A stretch of DNA of 25,329 bases from Chara braunii. Taxonomy: Eukaryota > Streptophyta > Charophyceae > Charales > Characeae. The DNA lies in assembly GCA_003427395.1 (NCBI GenBank), contig BFEA01000307.1, forward strand, positions 720,799 through 746,127. Reading direction: 5' to 3'. The first letter of the stretch is position 1; every line of letters begins with the position of its first letter. A program made the position numbers and the translations under genes. The notes under the pieces were generated by a model. It was not told the DNA's origin and searched no databases. It saw nothing but the letters and a program-made list of their open reading frames with translations. Shown in pieces: positions 8,758 through 17,610 of the stretch.

Positions 8758-9721
8758 GTAATCAATACCGGCTGGTCAGGGCCATGAGTAGGTGGGAAGA
8801 TTGTTCCAAGGGTGTGCGCACTTTCAACATTCATATGGTATACAGGAAGAATGGCAAGCCTGACGACAACCCCAACGGTTGTAGATTGGCCTGGAAGAAA
8901 ATACGGGGTTTAGGTGGAGCAGTCACCAAGCTTCCGTTATACACCCCGGTAAAACAACAGACCACTGTGGCAATAAACGACGGGATAAAATGGATATTTG
9001 CCATAATAGCAACCTTTAAGTTTTCAGCGAAAGATGTGGCAGATCACTTCCTTATTGAGTCAGCAGGGATGTCCGCAATCACAGTAATGTCTTTGTACCC
9101 CGGAGACCACGCTCATCTTATGGGCCTAAAAAATCTCAGATTCCAGGGCCAGCCTGTGCATGTGCAAAGATGGCAACCACGTGAGCCCCTTACAACGAAC
9201 GATCACAGACAACAAATTATGGACACCAACTTTTGGGTAGATATGCCCCGTTGGCTATTCAAGGGGCTATAATCCAAGATCTACAATCGACCGCTCCGGT
9301 GAAAGGATTTGTCCATGAACTACCATCTTTTTTCTGGAAAAGAGGGACGACACATTGCTGGTAGCTGTGGACAGGGATGCCTCACGGACTTTTCCCATTC
9401 TACACTCTTGGATTATATCTATAGTGGAAAACGGTCTCGGTCCCGGTTAGCCATAGCCAGGACCCGTGGTGCTACACGTGCAAAGAAAAGGGGCACCTTT
9501 GCACTGATACGCACTGCCCTAAGTCAAGAAAGAAGCCCCTCTCAGAGGCATAGTGGTCCCTCACCCCCAACAGGAACAGTCGTGGGTGTCCACCGAACAA
9601 ACGCTCACGGGATGGGTATTGGTTCTCCACGACCAAGACAAACCGGGGTGTTGGATATGGAAAGGAGAAGGGAAACCTCACAACACACCACACATGTCGG
9701 CCCACACGGTGATCAACCATT
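8758..9721 (+). pseudogene. LINE copy P: ORF1 with CCHC-type zinc knuckle
   Basis: ORF1 proteins of this kind bind element RNA. The first frame, to 9272, aligns with copy D's ORF1: IMDTNFWVDMPRWLFKG corresponds to LMSDHYWVEFRRVPIEIQG. After a frameshift LLVAVDRDASRTFPI corresponds to YLMVALNLPKDHIFTID. In another frame WCYTCKEKGHLCTDTHC gives a knuckle with Cys codons at 9470, 9479 and 9515 and His at 9494, spaced C-x2-C-x4-H-x6-C. It is followed by RDGYWF (copy D: KDGYTW). The order (globular domain, then knuckle) resembles the DUF4283 plus zf-CCHC ORF1 of plant LINEs; this assignment is by architecture, not a computed match. The 5' part is truncated at about 8758. Several stops and at least one frameshift are present. 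Confidence 0.7.
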
Positions 9722-9846
9722 GAGGATGTACTGAAAGGAATGATGCTCCCAATGAGCTTCCCCAAGGGAACCAGCCGGAGGGGCGAACTCGCCAAACTCA
9801 CCACGGGCGACACAACTTGGAAATAAGATCCACAGGGAGGATGAGG
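9722..9846 (+). repeat. Direct repeat unit 1 in copy P (PKGTSRRGE unit)
   Basis: About 125 bp that recur at 10043-10177, 321 bp (107 codons) downstream in the same frame. It encodes EDVLKGMMLPMSFPKGTSRRGE followed by LAKLT. The nucleotide blocks CCCCAAGGGAACCAGCCGGA and GAGGATGT are shared. The unit lies after the ORF1 knuckle. I recognise no family. Confidence 0.8.
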
Positions 9847-10042
9847 AAAAAAATGCGGACCTCTCCCTGATGAGGAAGAGAAGAAAGGAGAAGGGCAAGA
9901 ACACGGTCGGCAAAGCTACTGGGAAAGACCAGGGAAAACGCGCCTCGTAACTGAGGGGCCAAGGAGCAAGGAACCCGTGTTGTCATCCATGATCACAACC
10001 CTGCATATCCAGGCCCGACGCAAGAAAGCCATGCCGTCCTAG
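9847..10042 (+). other. Charged spacer between the two repeat units of copy P
   Basis: In the frame shared by the knuckle and the RT it reads as a hydrophilic stretch rich in Lys, Glu, Gly and Arg (for example PLPDEEEKKGEGQEHGRQ), with a stop near its end (about 10040). No domain is recognised. It may be the tail of ORF1 or the ORF1-ORF2 spacer. Confidence 0.4.
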
Positions 10043-10177
10043 GAGGATGTCCCAAAAAGAATGACGCTCCCATTCAGCCTCCCCAAGGGAACCAGCCGGA
10101 GGGGCGAACCTGCCAAATTCACCATGATCTGCCTCGGGAGACACAACCTACAAACACTATCCAGAGGGAGGATGAGG
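10043..10177 (+). repeat. Direct repeat unit 2 in copy P (PKGTSRRGE unit)
   Basis: Second copy of the unit at 9722-9846. It encodes EDVPKRMTLPFSLPKGTSRRGE followed by PAKFT, in the same frame as unit 1 and as the RT that follows at once. It ends with GAGGGAGGATGAGG, also present at the end of unit 1. By eye the units are roughly 75% identical with a small indel. Confidence 0.8.
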
Positions 10178-10180
10178 ACA

Positions 10181-11164
10181 ACTAAGCCATTGACATCTGA
10201 ACAACGTGATCCTTTAGAGGCCCCAATATCCAAGCAGGAAATCTAGACCGCCCTCCTGCAAATGAAGGAGGAGAAGGCACCTGGGATTGATGGCTTCCCC
10301 AAAGAATTTTGGGAGACCACATGGGACTTCCTTAGCCAGGACATCATGAACTTCTATAAAGAAGTATGGCTCAAGGGCGAGATGGGTGAAAAGGTGGGGC
10401 AAGGAGTATTGACCCTATATAAAAAGGGGGATAAAATGGATATTAGAAACTACCGCTCTATCACACTTCTCACAGTAATATACAAAATGTTGTCTAAAGC
10501 CTTAGCTAACAGAATCATCCCTGTAAGGGAAGACATCATCCATCCCTCTCAAACCGGTTTTATGGAGAATAGGAACATATAAGAGAACATTCTTTTAATC
10601 CATGAGGTACTCCAACTCATGAGACACTCTCGTCAAAACGCAGCGTTGGTCTTTATCGACTTCGAAAAGGCCTACAACCATGTGGACTGGTTGTTCTTAG
10701 ATAAATGCCTGGAAAAAATGAATTTCGGACCAGACTTCATACGCTGGGTTCAGATCCTGTACCAGAGTGCAACCACCTGCATTCAAGTCAATGGATGCAT
10801 GCCACCACCCCTACGCCTGGAACATTCGGTCCGCCAGGGGGACCCAATTGCCCCCTTCCAATTTTTTGTCATCATGGAAGCACTAGCTGCCATTGCCTGC
10901 CAACCTCCGGGCAAACAAGAACATTACCAGAATCTGAGTCACATACATCTCGGAGGAGGCAATCCGGTGTGCTCCATTTTTGCGGATGATCTCACTATCT
11001 TGGCAGAGGCCATACACAACAACATGGAGGAAATCCAACAAATGATGGAAAAGTTTGTTAAGGTTTCCGACATGACAATCAACTGGGGGAGCAAAACTCG
11101 AGGATGGTGGATTGATTATCAAGGGGGAAGGCCCCCGAGTCACGTATTACATGGATGCCATTAG
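10181..11164 (+). pseudogene. LINE copy P: reverse transcriptase domain
   Basis: RT begins with LTSEQRDPLEAPISKQEI, equivalent to LLTTQQWDAMEASITQEDI in copy B, then EKAPGIDGFPKEFW, YKKGDKMDIRNYRSITLLT, ALANRIIPVREDIIHPSQTGF, palm motif A in VFIDFEKAYNHVDWLFLD, motif B VRQGDPIAPFQFFVIMEAL, catalytic IFADDL (FADD at 10979-10990) and INWGSKTRGWW. Two in-frame stops are seen, a TAG at 10243-10245 and a TAA after NRNI at 10580-10582. A frameshift near 11130 ends the frame. Catalytic aspartates are intact, so of the RT remnants here this and copy B's keep the best active-site signature. Confidence 0.9.
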
Positions 11165-12101
11165 AGACGCAGTAAGAATTCTTGGGGTATCCATGACCAC
11201 TGAGGGACGCCCACCAATCAACGATGAATGGATTAGCGGCCTGACACAACAAAAATTAGATAATTGGAGAAATAAGCACACATCCCTCTTTGGCCGCACC
11301 TAAGTAATTAACAACGTGGTCTTCGCATCATTATGGTACAAATCGCTACTATGGCCACTGAGCAAATCAGCCTTAAGAAGCTTACAGAGAAAGGCAACAA
11401 CTTTCCTTTGGAGGGAGGACGACGAGCAGAACAACGTGATCAGCCGCTTGGCGTGGGATTCAATTATCCAACCTAAGGCAGGGGAGGCTTGGGAATAATC
11501 GACCCAGCCACGCAAGTGCAAACACTACGACTAAAATGGATTAAAAAGCTCATTTTCGCCCCCTAGTGTCCGTGGTGTGCATTGGCTCTGAAACATCTGG
11601 CCCGACTCGCCCCCGAAGCCCCCCAAACTACCCACCCGCTGATATGGCTGGATGACCGATTCTGGATAATCTCGCGCAAGCTCCCCCGAGGAAGGGAGGG
11701 GCTGAACGGAGGCGACCAGATTATAGACAACTTCTGGTTATCCTTGTTGGAGACCTAGCGCAGACTCCCGCTCCCAAACAGAATCTATCCTGACCGCTGG
11801 GAGGAAGTTTACCGACAACCCCTTTTTGGAAACCGATGGGTGACCAACTTGAGTGGTTGTGTCATGATAAGTTCAGCCTTGCCTTGAAAAGCTGGGTAAG
11901 GAGAGGGGTGCACAGGGTTGGGGATCTCTGTGACAATGACAGAAGCGATTGGAAAACAAGAGACTAGATGCGAGGAATCCTACGGTACCGTCACCATGTA
12001 GAGGAGCATTTGGATAACCTGATTCAAGTTATCCGGCTGGCATGGTACCAAATCCTTAAACGAGGCCCATCCTTAAAAGAAGACGACCAGGTCAGATACA
12101 C
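11112..12101 (+). pseudogene. LINE copy P: thumb and connection region of ORF2
   Basis: After the frameshift the plus strand reads DAIRDAVRILGVSMTTEG, LDNWRNKHTSLFGRT, a stop at 11301-11303, then VINNVVFASLWYKSLLW, RKATTFLWREDD and, after another shift, GGLGIIDPATQ. Each block has a counterpart in copy C (LGIRLTAMG, TLLVGRASAINNAILSTIW, YLWRNDH, GGLGILDPGD). Downstream pieces include PLFGNRWVTNL and WVRRGVHRVGDLCDND, matching PLFGNP and WVRNDLYCIGDFWD of copy C. Many stops lie between 11498 and 12101. Confidence 0.75.
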
Positions 12102-12752
12102 ATGATCTCACCCCAGTTTGTCCTAGTTGAACACTACACAGTCACTAGAACTGATACCCTACAAGGTAGCAGGGCCCCCTTTGAATGGAAGGAGAGAGCA
12201 TCGGTGTTTCAAATGAGAGTTTTAGAAGAGAAAGGACAGAGGGTGGTGTTCCAGCCCTTCAAATCAATCCAGGACCTGGCCTTGGACCTAGCAGAATGGA
12301 CATGGGAACCTCCCCAGCAGAGGGGAGGGCCCAAAGCAGGTCACATCAGCCTACACCAACTGTCGGTCAAATCAACCTATAAAATGCTCAGACCTAAAAG
12401 ACGACTGAGAGACACAGTAAACGACCGATGGGCCAGACACCTAAACGTGGATCGCCCCCTTCTGACTCCAGTTAAATGGTTTCAACAACAGAAAGCAAAA
12501 CCCATGAAAATCACATCCCTGCAGTGGCAGATTGCCCACCGCGGTCTGTCAACAAATAACTGGCTAACCGACCGTACTAATTTAGAACAAAAAGGTCTGC
12601 TACTTCCGTGGTGCCAACAGTGTCAGAGTCTTTTCCCCTTCTACAAGAAGGCGGAAACCATCGAACACATCTTCGTGCAATGCCCGATCGCCCAATTTAT
12701 ATCGAGATGGTGGGATCGCATATGGAGAAAGATGGAATCTGCAATTACCTGA
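12102..12752 (+). pseudogene. LINE copy P: zf-RVT-like zinc-binding region of ORF2
   Basis: One open stretch carries LSVKSTYKML, MKITSLQWQIAHRGLSTNNW, LEQKGLLLPWCQQC and TIEHIFVQCPIAQFISRWW. The motif is C-x2-C (12612, 12621), then E-H (12663-12668) and C (12681). This is the arrangement of the zf-RVT region found after the RT in many plant LINEs, and it is the only complete copy of the motif in the window besides that of copy C. The frame ends at a TGA (12750-12752), after which the same frame continues into the C-terminal segment, so a single point mutation may account for this break. Confidence 0.8.
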
Positions 12753-13259
12753 CCCTGGTCTTGGCAAGCCATATTGGCCGTCCATTGGCCACAGGCAGAA
12801 GCAACCACGACCTTCGTAGGGAATATGTACAGACTTGGAAGGAGAGCAGTGATATGGGCACTTTGGTGGCAGAGATGCACGCTGCCCATGGAAAAGGTGA
12901 GAGTAGAGGAGCCAGAAATCACCGAACAGATTCAACAACATGTACATTTCGAACTCACACAAAGATGGCTAGACACAAAAGCACAGTTAGACCTCTTTAA
13001 ACAAGTAGGAAATTTGAGGAGACGGATCACAACATTTTGCACAGACTGGGTGGGAGGGGAGAGAGAAGGATGGATTGCAAGAGTAGAATGGAGCGGAGAC
13101 AGGGGAGAGGGACAAAGGGATTTGGAAGAGATGAGAGACTACCGCCTAAGCTTCAAAGACAGAACTAACATAGAACCCTCATTCCCACTTCGCCCCCCCA
13201 CTGATTTTCCAGACCCTTTCCCACCCCATGCTCTTTCCCTGTCAGAGATCCTGTCCTGA
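12753..13259 (+). pseudogene. LINE copy P: C-terminal segment of ORF2
   Basis: In the same frame as the zf-RVT-like region. It encodes AVHWPQAEATTTFVGNMY, RRAVIWALWWQRCTLPMEK, LTQRWLDTKAQLDLFKQVG, then a basic/acidic stretch and a short proline-rich end (RPPTDFPDPFPPH). The middle part matches LVILMVIWRMRCLAERQ and AAKWIDPNHKMAEV of copy C and the equivalent part of copy A. The conserved features are a hydrophobic helix ending W-x-x-R-C and a later W-(I/L)-D. I do not recognise a named domain; its role is unknown. It ends at a normal-looking stop at 13257-13259. Confidence 0.7.
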
Positions 13260-13771
13260 ATGATGAAATCTTGTAACCCACTCTTCTACACACTCATACT
13301 CAAACAAGGAACTCCTCCCTGGAGCCCCCCGGGGAGGTTTTTCTTCTGCTAACAACCATATTTTTTCCTTCTTTTTGCTGCTCAGTGAACCCCCCCTTCT
13401 ACGGATCGAGGCAATCAATGTTGGCAGCCTGAGCACTCTAAACAAGAAAGTATGGGGGGCTGGGAGGGGGAAGGAAGGAACTAGTGTGTATCAGTAGGTA
13501 TCTGGCGCCGGGTTCAGGGTGAAGAGGTTCCCCCTTCCTTCCAATATCCTGCTCAGTCAATCCCCTGGATCCCAAGGTAATCAATGCTGGCAGGGAACCC
13601 CCCCGGCTACTATTTTTTTCTGATGTATTCTATATCCAATCTGTATATGGGACGCTGGACCCGTTTTCCAGCAGGTGTTGCTCCCCACCAATAGATGGAG
13701 CCTCTCCCCAAGTGCTAGTGGTGTCTGCTCTTATCAGCACCACTAACACTGGCAGGGGCATGTTTTCCAAA
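13260..13771 (+). mobile_element. 3' UTR of LINE copy P
   Basis: Non-coding sequence after the ORF2 stop. A block starting TGCTCAGT and containing GATC and AATCAATG(T/C)TGGCAG occurs at 13379-13427 and again at 13549-13594, so the UTR has an internal repeat. The last ~100 bp (13661-13757) match, in the same sense, the short 3'-UTR fragment at 3520-3633 on the minus strand. There the match is followed within about 15-40 bp by an A-rich tail, so the gap at 13772 probably begins at or in this element's tail. The last readable bases end in AAA. Confidence 0.7.
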
Positions 13772-14460
13772 NNNNNNNNNNNNNNNNNNNNNNNNNNNNN
13801 NNNNNNNNNNNNNNNNNNNNNNNNNNNNNNNNNNNNNNNNNNNNNNNNNNNNNNNNNNNNNNNNNNNNNNNNNNNNNNNNNNNNNNNNNNNNNNNNNNNN
13901 NNNNNNNNNNNNNNNNNNNNNNNNNNNNNNNNNNNNNNNNNNNNNNNNNNNNNNNNNNNNNNNNNNNNNNNNNNNNNNNNNNNNNNNNNNNNNNNNNNNN
14001 NNNNNNNNNNNNNNNNNNNNNNNNNNNNNNNNNNNNNNNNNNNNNNNNNNNNNNNNNNNNNNNNNNNNNNNNNNNNNNNNNNNNNNNNNNNNNNNNNNNN
14101 NNNNNNNNNNNNNNNNNNNNNNNNNNNNNNNNNNNNNNNNNNNNNNNNNNNNNNNNNNNNNNNNNNNNNNNNNNNNNNNNNNNNNNNNNNNNNNNNNNNN
14201 NNNNNNNNNNNNNNNNNNNNNNNNNNNNNNNNNNNNNNNNNNNNNNNNNNNNNNNNNNNNNNNNNNNNNNNNNNNNNNNNNNNNNNNNNNNNNNNNNNNN
14301 NNNNNNNNNNNNNNNNNNNNNNNNNNNNNNNNNNNNNNNNNNNNNNNNNNNNNNNNNNNNNNNNNNNNNNNNNNNNNNNNNNNNNNNNNNNNNNNNNNNN
14401 NNNNNNNNNNNNNNNNNNNNNNNNNNNNNNNNNNNNNNNNNNNNNNNNNNNNNNNNNNNN
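13772..14460. other. Assembly gap (689 N)
   Basis: Undetermined bases. Both flanks are LINE 3' ends facing each other (P from the left on plus, C from the right on minus). The missing sequence is therefore likely to hold the A-tail of P and the 3' UTR and tail of C, plus whatever separated them. The true length is unknown. Confidence 1.
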
Positions 14461-15059
14461 GGTGACGAGGTAGGTGGGGGGGGTTGTGATGGTAGAGGGG
14501 GGGATTGTGGCCAGGGAGAATGGAGGGGGCTAGACCCAACCCCCACGGGCGGAACCAGTTCTCCTGGGGTCGGCCATACTTCCGTTAGCGCAGTTTTGGG
14601 CTGACCTGGTGGTGGCGTTGGGAAGGACTCGGCCGATCTGTAAGTCCACTGCTGGTCTTGTGCCGCCCATTTTTTTCATGTCAGCCTTCTGTCGTTCTGC
14701 ACTTCAGCCATTTTGTGATTCGGGTCTATCCATTTTGCTGCGAAGGTTGCTATCAGTTTTTGTCTGTTGTCTTGGTCAGGGGCTATACCTACCTTTTCTA
14801 CTAGGTTTTTAATGGCTTTCATCATGTTTGCCTTGATCACCTCGAGAAGCTCAACCTTTACTTGATGAAATCCATATGCCTCGTCTTGACGCTCTGCTAA
14901 ACACCTCATCCTCCAGATGACCATGAGAATGACAAGTTTCATGTACTTGAAAAAGTTGTATTGGAAGGGTGTCCAGGTGGGGGGGAAACTTCTTTTTTCC
15001 CCCAGCAGAATGAGGGTGATGTTCCATGGAAACGATGAGTCCGTTAGGTTACTCCACAT
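14461..15059 (-). pseudogene. LINE copy C: C-terminal segment and proline-rich tail of ORF2
   Basis: The frame 15059-14676 on the minus strand encodes DAMWSNLTDSSFPWNITLIL, TWTPFQYNFFKYMK, VILMVIWRMRCLAERQ, VKVELLEVIKANMMKAI and KWIDPNHKMAEVQNDR. Copies A (MVIWRMRCSAERQ, CWLDPHRKLAEVQ) and P share this segment. Leftwards, up to the gap, the minus strand is C-rich and proline-coding (for example SPPLPSQPPPPT), the same tail seen in A and B. The block immediately after the zf-RVT-like motif (WWDAMW) joins it in a neighbouring frame. Function unknown; the end of the tail lies in the gap. Confidence 0.7.
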
Positions 15060-15068
15060 CGCATCCCA

Positions 15069-15359
15069 CTATTGCCAAACCTGCACTGCCATGGGACATG
15101 CCAACAGGCAATGTTCCAGATCAGCCCGTCTACTTTGTGCACCCTCTCCGCAGCGGGAGCATATGGGTGATATGACTCCTTTTTGTTCCAGGTTAGTGCG
15201 TGAGGTTATCCAGTCCGGTGTCGGGAGGCAGCATTGTATAATTTGCCACTGCAGCGCCCTATGTGACGTTGGCATTATATGAGCATATGTGGACCAGGGG
15301 ATATGGTGTAATTCCCCATGTTGCAACGGTGAATCTCGCTTCAATCGTGTTTGGATCAC
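15069..15359 (-). pseudogene. LINE copy C: zf-RVT-like zinc-binding region of ORF2
   Basis: The minus strand encodes RALQWQIIQCCLPTPDWITS, LEQKGVISPICSRCGEGAQ and DLEHCLLACPMAVQVW. The zinc ligands C-x2-C, H and C are all present (CSRC ... EHCLLAC). It ends at a stop after VWQ, and the following WDAMW of the same domain lies in the next frame. It aligns with copy P (CQQC ... EHIFVQC) and broken copy B. The expected role, from related plant LINEs, is nucleic-acid binding after the RT. Confidence 0.8.
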
Positions 15360-16368
15360 CGGAGTGGAGGTTCGTGGTTTGTGTACATGTTTGTAACCCC
15401 CTCGTACCGAGTATAGCTAGATTAGCATGGGTTTCTGGCCTTTCTAAACCCATTCGTCTGGGTCGAACGCGAGCGCTGCCACAAGGTAGACATTTCATAG
15501 GCAAAGTAGCCGGTGTCATCGTCCCCCACCACCCTTATTCTAGTCAACTCTCCCGCAGGGTGCGTTCCGTCTAGTTTGGGGTCCCTTTTTAGGAAGCCCA
15601 CCTCGCCCCCAAAACATCAGGTTCATATGTCTGGAGGTGTGCTAGTTGTTGTGTGCAGTGGGTCACCCTGAAGATGGTCATGGGGATGGGGTTCCGGGTG
15701 CTCTTCGTTACCCAATCCAGACTGCAGATCGTGGGACCCTCTTCTAGGGCAGCCACCCACGAAGGCGGAACTCCCCTATGGATAAGGTCCAACTTATCTT
15801 GAGTTTTTCTGATGTACTTCAGTTTTGGCCGCAACTACTGCACAGTCTTCCATGCACCCCTTTGGCTATCCCAGAAGTCCCCAATACAGTACAAGTCGTT
15901 CCTCACCCATGTGAGCCAGTGGGAATTAGCAGTCAGGGAAAGTGGCGGGCCTGTTTCGTCGCATATTCCGGGGTTACCAAATAGTGGTTGTCACCATATA
16001 TCTTGCCACCTCAGAGGAGGCGGCTTCTTGATCGGGCCCATCTCCCTCCACAATTGCAGTATCGCAGTCCACAACGGGTCCTGTTTAAGATCCCATCTCA
16101 TACTGTTGCGAACTGTTTCGTCGATCTTATAGTGTGGGGGGCCCGACACGGTCCAGGCCTTGTTTGTTAGCCATTGAAGAGGGTGGACTGGGGTTTCAGG
16201 GTGGGAGGGAGGGCCCAGATTAGCTAGCTGTATATATGCGAGTGGCAGCCACGTTACATCATTTGCAAGTAATAGGCGAATGATCACTTTGAAAATTAAG
16301 GCCTTGATCTCATCCCCGGGGTCCAAGATGCCCAGCCCACCAATTTTCTTAGGTTGGGTCACATATTT
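15360..16368 (-). pseudogene. LINE copy C: connection region of ORF2
   Basis: The frame 16362-15991 encodes KKIGGLGILDPGDEIKALIF, VTWLPLAYIQLANLGPP, PLQWLTNKAWTVSGPPHYKI and MRWDLKQDPLWTAILQLWRE. Further left are PLFGNPGICDETGPPLSL, a W.TWVRNDLYCIGDFWD block and 15834-15589 (LKYIRKTQDKLDLIHRGVPP, FRVTHCTQQLAHLQTYEPD). These blocks also occur in the degraded connection regions of copies B and P. Only a few stops and shifts occur, so this is the best-preserved version in the window and a useful reference for the other copies. Confidence 0.7.
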
Positions 16369-17610
16369 TCAGGCCACTCTCTTTAGACATTTCGTTAGCT
16401 TGTGATCATTTCTCCATAAGTATGCTGACAGCGCTGCTCGGAGGTGCAAAAGATGTTTTTTTGGAATGTCCCAAAAGGTCGTTTTATACCAGATAGTAGA
16501 CAATATTGCGTTGTTTATGGCCGATGCTCTCCCAACCAGCAATGTGTGGAGGCCATCCCACTTAGCCATTTTTTGTAGTGCCATTTCTACAAGTGTCTGG
16601 CCGTGATCTCTTGGGGGCCCCATAGCTGTCAGGCGGATCCCAAGAATTTTCATGGCTTCTTCCTTTGGGCGTCAATTGACCGGCGGTTGTTGCTGTGGTT
16701 GGGTGTCCCGCGAGGCGAGTCACCATCCTTCTGTCTTTGTCCCCCAATTAACCTTCATATCCGCAGCAACCGCAAATATTTGGATGGTGTCAGTTAGTGC
16801 TTGGAGAGACGCTGCTGAGGCCCGAATGAGGATTGTGAGGTCATTAGCAAACAAGGACGTCACAGGCACCATATGGGGGGGGTTAGTTCAGGAATGTCAA
16901 TGCGTTCTATGGCCGGGTTGCTTCTGATAGTCGTCGCCGGTGCCTCCATGACCAGTACGAAGAGCAGAGGGGTCATCGGATCCCCTTGCCTAACTGATCT
17001 CTGCAGTGGGAATGGAGGGGATAAGTGTCCATTGACCATGATATTTGTGGCTGCTGACCCGTGCATGATGGATATCCACGCCCTGAAGCTATCCCCGAAG
17101 TTCAATTTGAGCAGACAACAGTCTAGAAAGTCCTAATCCACACGATCATATGTTTTTTCAAAGTCTTTTAACATGACGACGGCTTCCTGATGGTGTTGTC
17201 TGGCGTATTTTATAGTTTCTGGTCTTGAAATATGAGGTGGTTCATATGCGGGAGCAGTCGATTGGTAAGGGCTTTGGAGACCATCTTATATGGAAGGGGA
17301 AGGAGTGTGATCGGACGGTAGTTCCGAATGTCGTCCTTATCTCCTTTCTTATACAGCAACGTAGTTACTCCTTGATTAATTAGTCCTCTGAAGGTTCCTT
17401 CCGTTTGCACTGTGTTCACATAGGACTCAATGCTCCTTTGAAATATGTTCCAGTGTTGGAGCCAGAACTCCTTGGGAAAAAGTCCAATCCTGGGGTCTTT
17501 TCATCCTCCATCCCCCTCAGGGCTTTTAGTAGTTCGTCTATGGTTAATGGCTCTTCGAGCTGCTGACTTTGTTGTGAGGACAGCATTGCTGGGAGATGTA
17601 GGAGCATCAT
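16369..17610 (-). pseudogene. LINE copy C: reverse transcriptase domain with FADD changed to FAND
   Basis: Minus strand. DELLKALRGMEDEKTPGLD opens the domain (17610-17416), then YKKGDKDDIRNYRPITLLP and ALTNRLLPHMNHLI. A piece reading LKDFEKTYDRVD, then a TAG where copies B and P have Trp, gives palm motif A. VRQGDPMTPLLFVLVMEAP is motif B. Motif C reads LFANDLTIL: the codons at 16840-16851 give F-A-N-D, so the first Asp of the catalytic FADD is Asn (codon 16843-16845). VNWGTKTEGW follows, then the thumb (LGIRLTAMG, LLVGRASAINNAI, YLWRNDH). At least three frame changes occur. Family knowledge says both aspartates coordinate metal, so this RT would be dead even without the frame breaks. Confidence 0.85.

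Larger units (their letters stand above)
8758..13771 (+). mobile_element. LINE copy P: ORF1, RT and 3' UTR, EN region missing
   Basis: The only long plus-strand LINE here. It starts inside ORF1 right where copy B ends, continues through a zinc knuckle, a duplicated basic peptide region, RT from just before the PGIDGFPKEFW motif, thumb, zf-RVT-like motif, C-terminal segment, short proline-rich end and about 510 bp of 3' UTR, and reaches the assembly gap. The EN domain and EN-RT linker that copies C and D carry between ORF1 and RT are absent. Stops and frameshifts occur throughout. The RT catalytic FADD is kept. Confidence 0.85.

Noticed and set aside
13712-14546. Long open frames across the N gap
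   Set aside because: They consist almost wholly of undetermined bases.
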